Positions 5,548 to 7,452 of a stretch of DNA of 7,452 bases are shown one piece after another. Source of the DNA: Chthoniobacterales bacterium. Lineage in GTDB: Bacteria; Verrucomicrobiota; Verrucomicrobiia; Chthoniobacterales; UBA10450. Positions within the stretch are counted from its first letter, which is position 1; every line of letters begins with the position of its first letter. Location of the stretch: NCBI GenBank assembly GCA_013697015.1, contig JACCXL010000062.1:1-7452 (forward strand), read 5' to 3'. Position numbers and translations under genes: made by a program. The notes under the pieces were generated by a model. It saw only the letters and a list, made by a program, of their open reading frames with translations. It was not told the origin of the DNA and ran no database searches.

Positions 5548-6653
5548 GGCGCGTGCTCCGGGAAAAGTGCCAGGATGCTCTGCTCATTTGCCTGACAGAT
5601 TCCGCGCTCCGTGATCAGGCCGGTGACCAGTCTGGCTGGCGTAACGTCGAAGCCGTAGTTGGCCGCCGCGCTTCCTTCGGGGGTTATACGGACTTCAATC
5701 TGCCGGCCATCGGCCCACCCGTCCGCATGCTTCACCTCGTCCGGTTCGCGCTGCTCGATAGGTATTTCCCGCAAACCATCCTTGATCTGCCAATCGAAGG
5801 ACGACGATGGTAGCGCAACGTAAAACGGCACGTTGCTGTCTGCGGCCGCCAGCGCTTTCAAATAGGTGCCGATCTTGTTCGCGACATCGCCGGTGTAGGT
5901 CGTGCGATCAGTCCCGACGATCACGATGTCGACTTCTCCGCGCTGCATGAGATGACCGCCAGCATTATCGGTGATCACGGTATGCGGCACACCGTGTTGG
6001 CCCAGTTCCCACGCCGTAAGCTTGCTCCCCTGATTGCGCGGCCGAGTCTCATCCACCCAGACATGAACCGCCAGGCCGGCCTCGTGCGCGGCATAGATGG
6101 GCGCCGTCGCCGAACCATGATCGACGAAAGCCAGCCAGCCGGCATTACAATGGGTCAGTACGTTAACTGGTTTTCCGTTTTTCCTTTGCGCGATCTCCTC
6201 GATCAGCGCTACGCCGTGTTGGCCAATCCGGCGACAATAAGCGGCGTCTTCTTCGGCGATCGCCATGGCGGTTGCGAGCGCGCGGGCAAGTTTTTGCTGC
6301 GGATTCAATGCTCGCCTCATTTCCTCAAGTTGACGGTCGACGGCCCAACTAAGGTTCACCGCCGTCGGTCGAGCGGCCTTCAGCGAAACCGCACTACTCG
6401 TTAGGTTCGCATCCAGACAGCCCCTCTCTACTCCTTCAAGCGCGGCCAAGTACATGCCATATCCGGCCGCCGCACCAATCAAGCCTGCCCCGCGCACATG
6501 CATCTCGTGAATGGCCGTTACCATCTGAGCTGTGGTGGCGACTTCTTCGATGACGAAGCTATGAGGCAGCCATCGTTGGTCGATCAGTTGGACGACGTGG
6601 GCGTCGCCATCTTTTAACCAGATCGTCCGATAATGCTTTCCGCCGACGTTCAC
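5544..6653 (-). CDS. mtnA: S-methyl-5-thioribose-1-phosphate isomerase
   Basis: This is a full-length 369-residue MtnA of the eIF2B-alpha-like isomerase family. It converts the aldose 5-methylthioribose-1-phosphate to the ketose 5-methylthioribulose-1-phosphate in the cytoplasm. Visible motifs are IWLKDG and LIDQRWLPH near the N-terminus, VRGAGLIGAAAGYG (53-66), ARPTAVNLSWA (94-104), LTHCNAGWLA (166-175) with catalytic Cys169, DETRPRNQGSKLTAWEL (201-217), TDNAGGHLM (228-236), and VGTDRTTYTGDVANKIGTY (247-264 region) with catalytic Asp249. It ends with FDVTPARLVTGLITERG. The variants RGAGLIG for RGAPAIG, HCNAGW for HCNTGA and GTDRTT for GADRIA place it in what I recall as the Rhodospirillum-like bacterial subgroup. 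The GTG at 6653 is the only usable start before an in-frame TGA 51 nt upstream, and its ribosome site is weak. It is probably co-transcribed with the GNAT gene upstream and the overlapping aldolase gene downstream. Confidence 0.95.
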   Translation of the reverse strand: MNVGGKHYRTIWLKDGDAHVVQLIDQRWLPHSFVIEEVATTAQMVTAIHEMHVRGAGLIGAAAGYGMYLAALEGVERGCLDANLTSSAVSLKAARPTAVNLSWAVDRQLEEMRRALNPQQKLARALATAMAIAEEDAAYCRRIGQHGVALIEEIAQRKNGKPVNVLTHCNAGWLAFVDHGSATAPIYAAHEAGLAVHVWVDETRPRNQGSKLTAWELGQHGVPHTVITDNAGGHLMQRGEVDIVIVGTDRTTYTGDVANKIGTYLKALAAADSNVPFYVALPSSSFDWQIKDGLREIPIEQREPDEVKHADGWADGRQIEVRITPEGSAAANYGFDVTPARLVTGLITERGICQANEQSILALFPEHAP

Positions 6654-6704
6654 GCTTTCAGCTGTGGAGTGTGGTGCACGCGAGATATGGTCGCGGCGTT
6701 TGCA

Positions 6705-7205
6705 TCAGGTAAACAGTTTACTTCCCTCTTCATAGCCAGGGATGTGGACCATCTTGTCGAAACGCAGCCCGAGTTTCTCGAGGAGCTTAATCGAGCTCTG
6801 ATTGTCCGGGCCGGTCAGGCCGACGATGCGCTTTAAGCCGAGCACGTTCCGGCCTTGCTTCATCACTGCCAATGCGGCCTCGTAGGCGTAACCTTGGCCC
6901 CAGTATTTCTCAAGGAATGAGTAACCGATCTCCACATCCTCCAACACCTCTCGCTTAATCAGACCACACGTTCCGATCGGAACCCGCGAGCCTTTTAGTT
7001 CCACCAGATAGAAGCCGAACCCGAATTGCTCGTAGCTCGCGATGAACTTGCGAGAGATGTAATCCGCCGCATCCGCCTCGCTTCTTACAGCTCGATCGCC
7101 GACATGGCGGATAAATGCCGGTTCATTCAGAATCTCGAGCACGAAGGGAGCATCCTCGAGCGTCACAGCGCGCAGCGTCAATCTATCGGTGACAAGGGTT
7201 TGCAT
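6705..7205 (-). CDS. GNAT family N-acetyltransferase (RimJ/RimL-like)
   Basis: The product has 166 residues from ATG 7205. It opens with LVTDRLTLRAVTLEDAP, the usual N-terminus of the Acetyltransf_3 (RimJ/RimL-like) group. The acetyl-CoA-binding motif A follows in EIGYSFLEKYWGQGYAYEA (about 92-110, with QGYA at the pyrophosphate loop), and motif B is in NQSSIKLLEKLGLRF (135-149). Members transfer acetyl from acetyl-CoA to an amine, such as a protein N-terminus, antibiotic or small metabolite; the substrate here cannot be read. A GTG at 7286 would add 27 residues that look unlike the family, so ATG 7205 is preferred even though no Shine-Dalgarno sequence precedes either. It lies 51 nt upstream of mtnA on the same strand and may share its transcript, but a role in thio-sugar salvage is not supported by the domain. 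It is divergent from the acyltransferase at the right edge. Confidence 0.9.
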   Translation of the reverse strand: MQTLVTDRLTLRAVTLEDAPFVLEILNEPAFIRHVGDRAVRSEADAADYISRKFIASYEQFGFGFYLVELKGSRVPIGTCGLIKREVLEDVEIGYSFLEKYWGQGYAYEAALAVMKQGRNVLGLKRIVGLTGPDNQSSIKLLEKLGLRFDKMVHIPGYEEGSKLFT

Positions 7206-7321
7206 GGTAACGGGGAAGGTGGGTGGTGGTAAGTCGCCGATTTGTACCTTGTCGCTGCCAGTCAAGAAAGCTCGATTTCCTCGCACTGCCAGGATCTGCT
7301 AGGCTCGTCGCACTGAAAACG

Positions 7322-7452
7322 CTGACGACCTCGACCGACCCACGCTTCGCGACACGGGAGCGCCAGCCCGGTCTCGATCTTCTGCGCGCGCTCGCGATTG
7401 TCCTCGTGGTCTTTTATCATGTCGGGATTTTCGGGTTCGTGCTACCACACAA
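7322..7452 (+). CDS. Acyltransferase-3 (OafA/YrhL-like) membrane acyltransferase, N-terminal fragment
   Basis: The + frame through 7367-7450 reads PGLDLLRALAIVLVVFYH followed by VGIFGFVLPH and stays open to the window edge. This is the first membrane helix of integral membrane acyltransferases that decorate surface polysaccharides or other glycans. The R-x10-H motif typical of the family is present: Arg and His are separated by exactly ten residues in LRALAIVLVVFYH. The start is uncertain. The natural-looking N-terminus TTSTDPRFATRERQPGLD is preceded by CTG at 7322, and no ATG, GTG or TTG occurs in this frame between 7229 and the motif. The nearest normal start is GTG 7226 (or 7223), which has a GGGGAAGG purine run just upstream but adds about 32 residues of unconvincing sequence. 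I place the start at CTG 7322 tentatively; only about 43 residues are in the window. Confidence 0.72.
   Translation, partial: MTTSTDPRFATRERQPGLDLLRALAIVLVVFYHVGIFGFVLPH

Noticed and set aside
7240..7265. Promoter-like TTGACT on the - strand upstream of the GNAT gene
   Set aside because: The best -10-like hexamer (TACAAA) is only 13 nt away and nothing suitable is found at 16-18 nt, so it does not make a credible sigma70 promoter.

Overview
The window looks like a piece of chromosome from a moderately GC-rich, soil-type bacterium. A MacB/FtsX-like permease of the ADOP class, a dispersed intergenic inverted repeat with a GTCATCC...GGATCCC outline, and starts with poor Shine-Dalgarno sequences all point loosely to Verrucomicrobiota (Chthoniobacterales-like) or Acidobacteriota. 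That assignment is inference from gene-family habits. There is no rRNA, tRNA, CRISPR array, transposase, integrase or phage gene in the window.

Layout. (1) Positions 2-660 hold the 3' part of a glutaryl-CoA dehydrogenase-like acyl-CoA dehydrogenase on the + strand, then a gap occupied almost entirely by a dispersed-type imperfect inverted repeat (522-627). (2) Positions 660-1898 encode a complete SCP2-type thiolase (+). Together these two suggest acyl-CoA breakdown by beta-oxidation. (3) Positions 1899-2421 contain no convincing gene but several small hairpins and short repeats. (4) Positions 2422-4917 encode a large ADOP-type permease (+) with no ATPase gene beside it here. (5) On the - strand, converging on the permease with only 15 nt between stop codons, is a likely operon read right to left: a GNAT acetyltransferase (7205 to 6705), S-methyl-5-thioribose-1-phosphate isomerase mtnA (6653 to 5544), and a class II aldolase-family enzyme (5547 to 4933) whose GTG start overlaps the mtnA stop by 4 nt. 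(6) At the right edge, divergent from the GNAT gene, is the N-terminus of a membrane acyltransferase (Acyltransferase-3/OafA type, R-x10-H motif). It runs off the window and has no normal start codon near its natural N-terminus.

The most interesting unit is the translationally coupled mtnA-class II aldolase pair. MtnA isomerises 5-methylthioribose-1-phosphate (or 5-deoxyribose-1-phosphate) to the ribulose form. The aldolase-family partner would then either dehydrate it (MtnB, classical methionine salvage) or cleave it to dihydroxyacetone phosphate plus an aldehyde (DHAP shunt). The isomerase sequence variant and the partner's unusual GGHEGG metal-ligand motif make the shunt a reasonable hypothesis. 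No obviously new defence or mobile system is visible.
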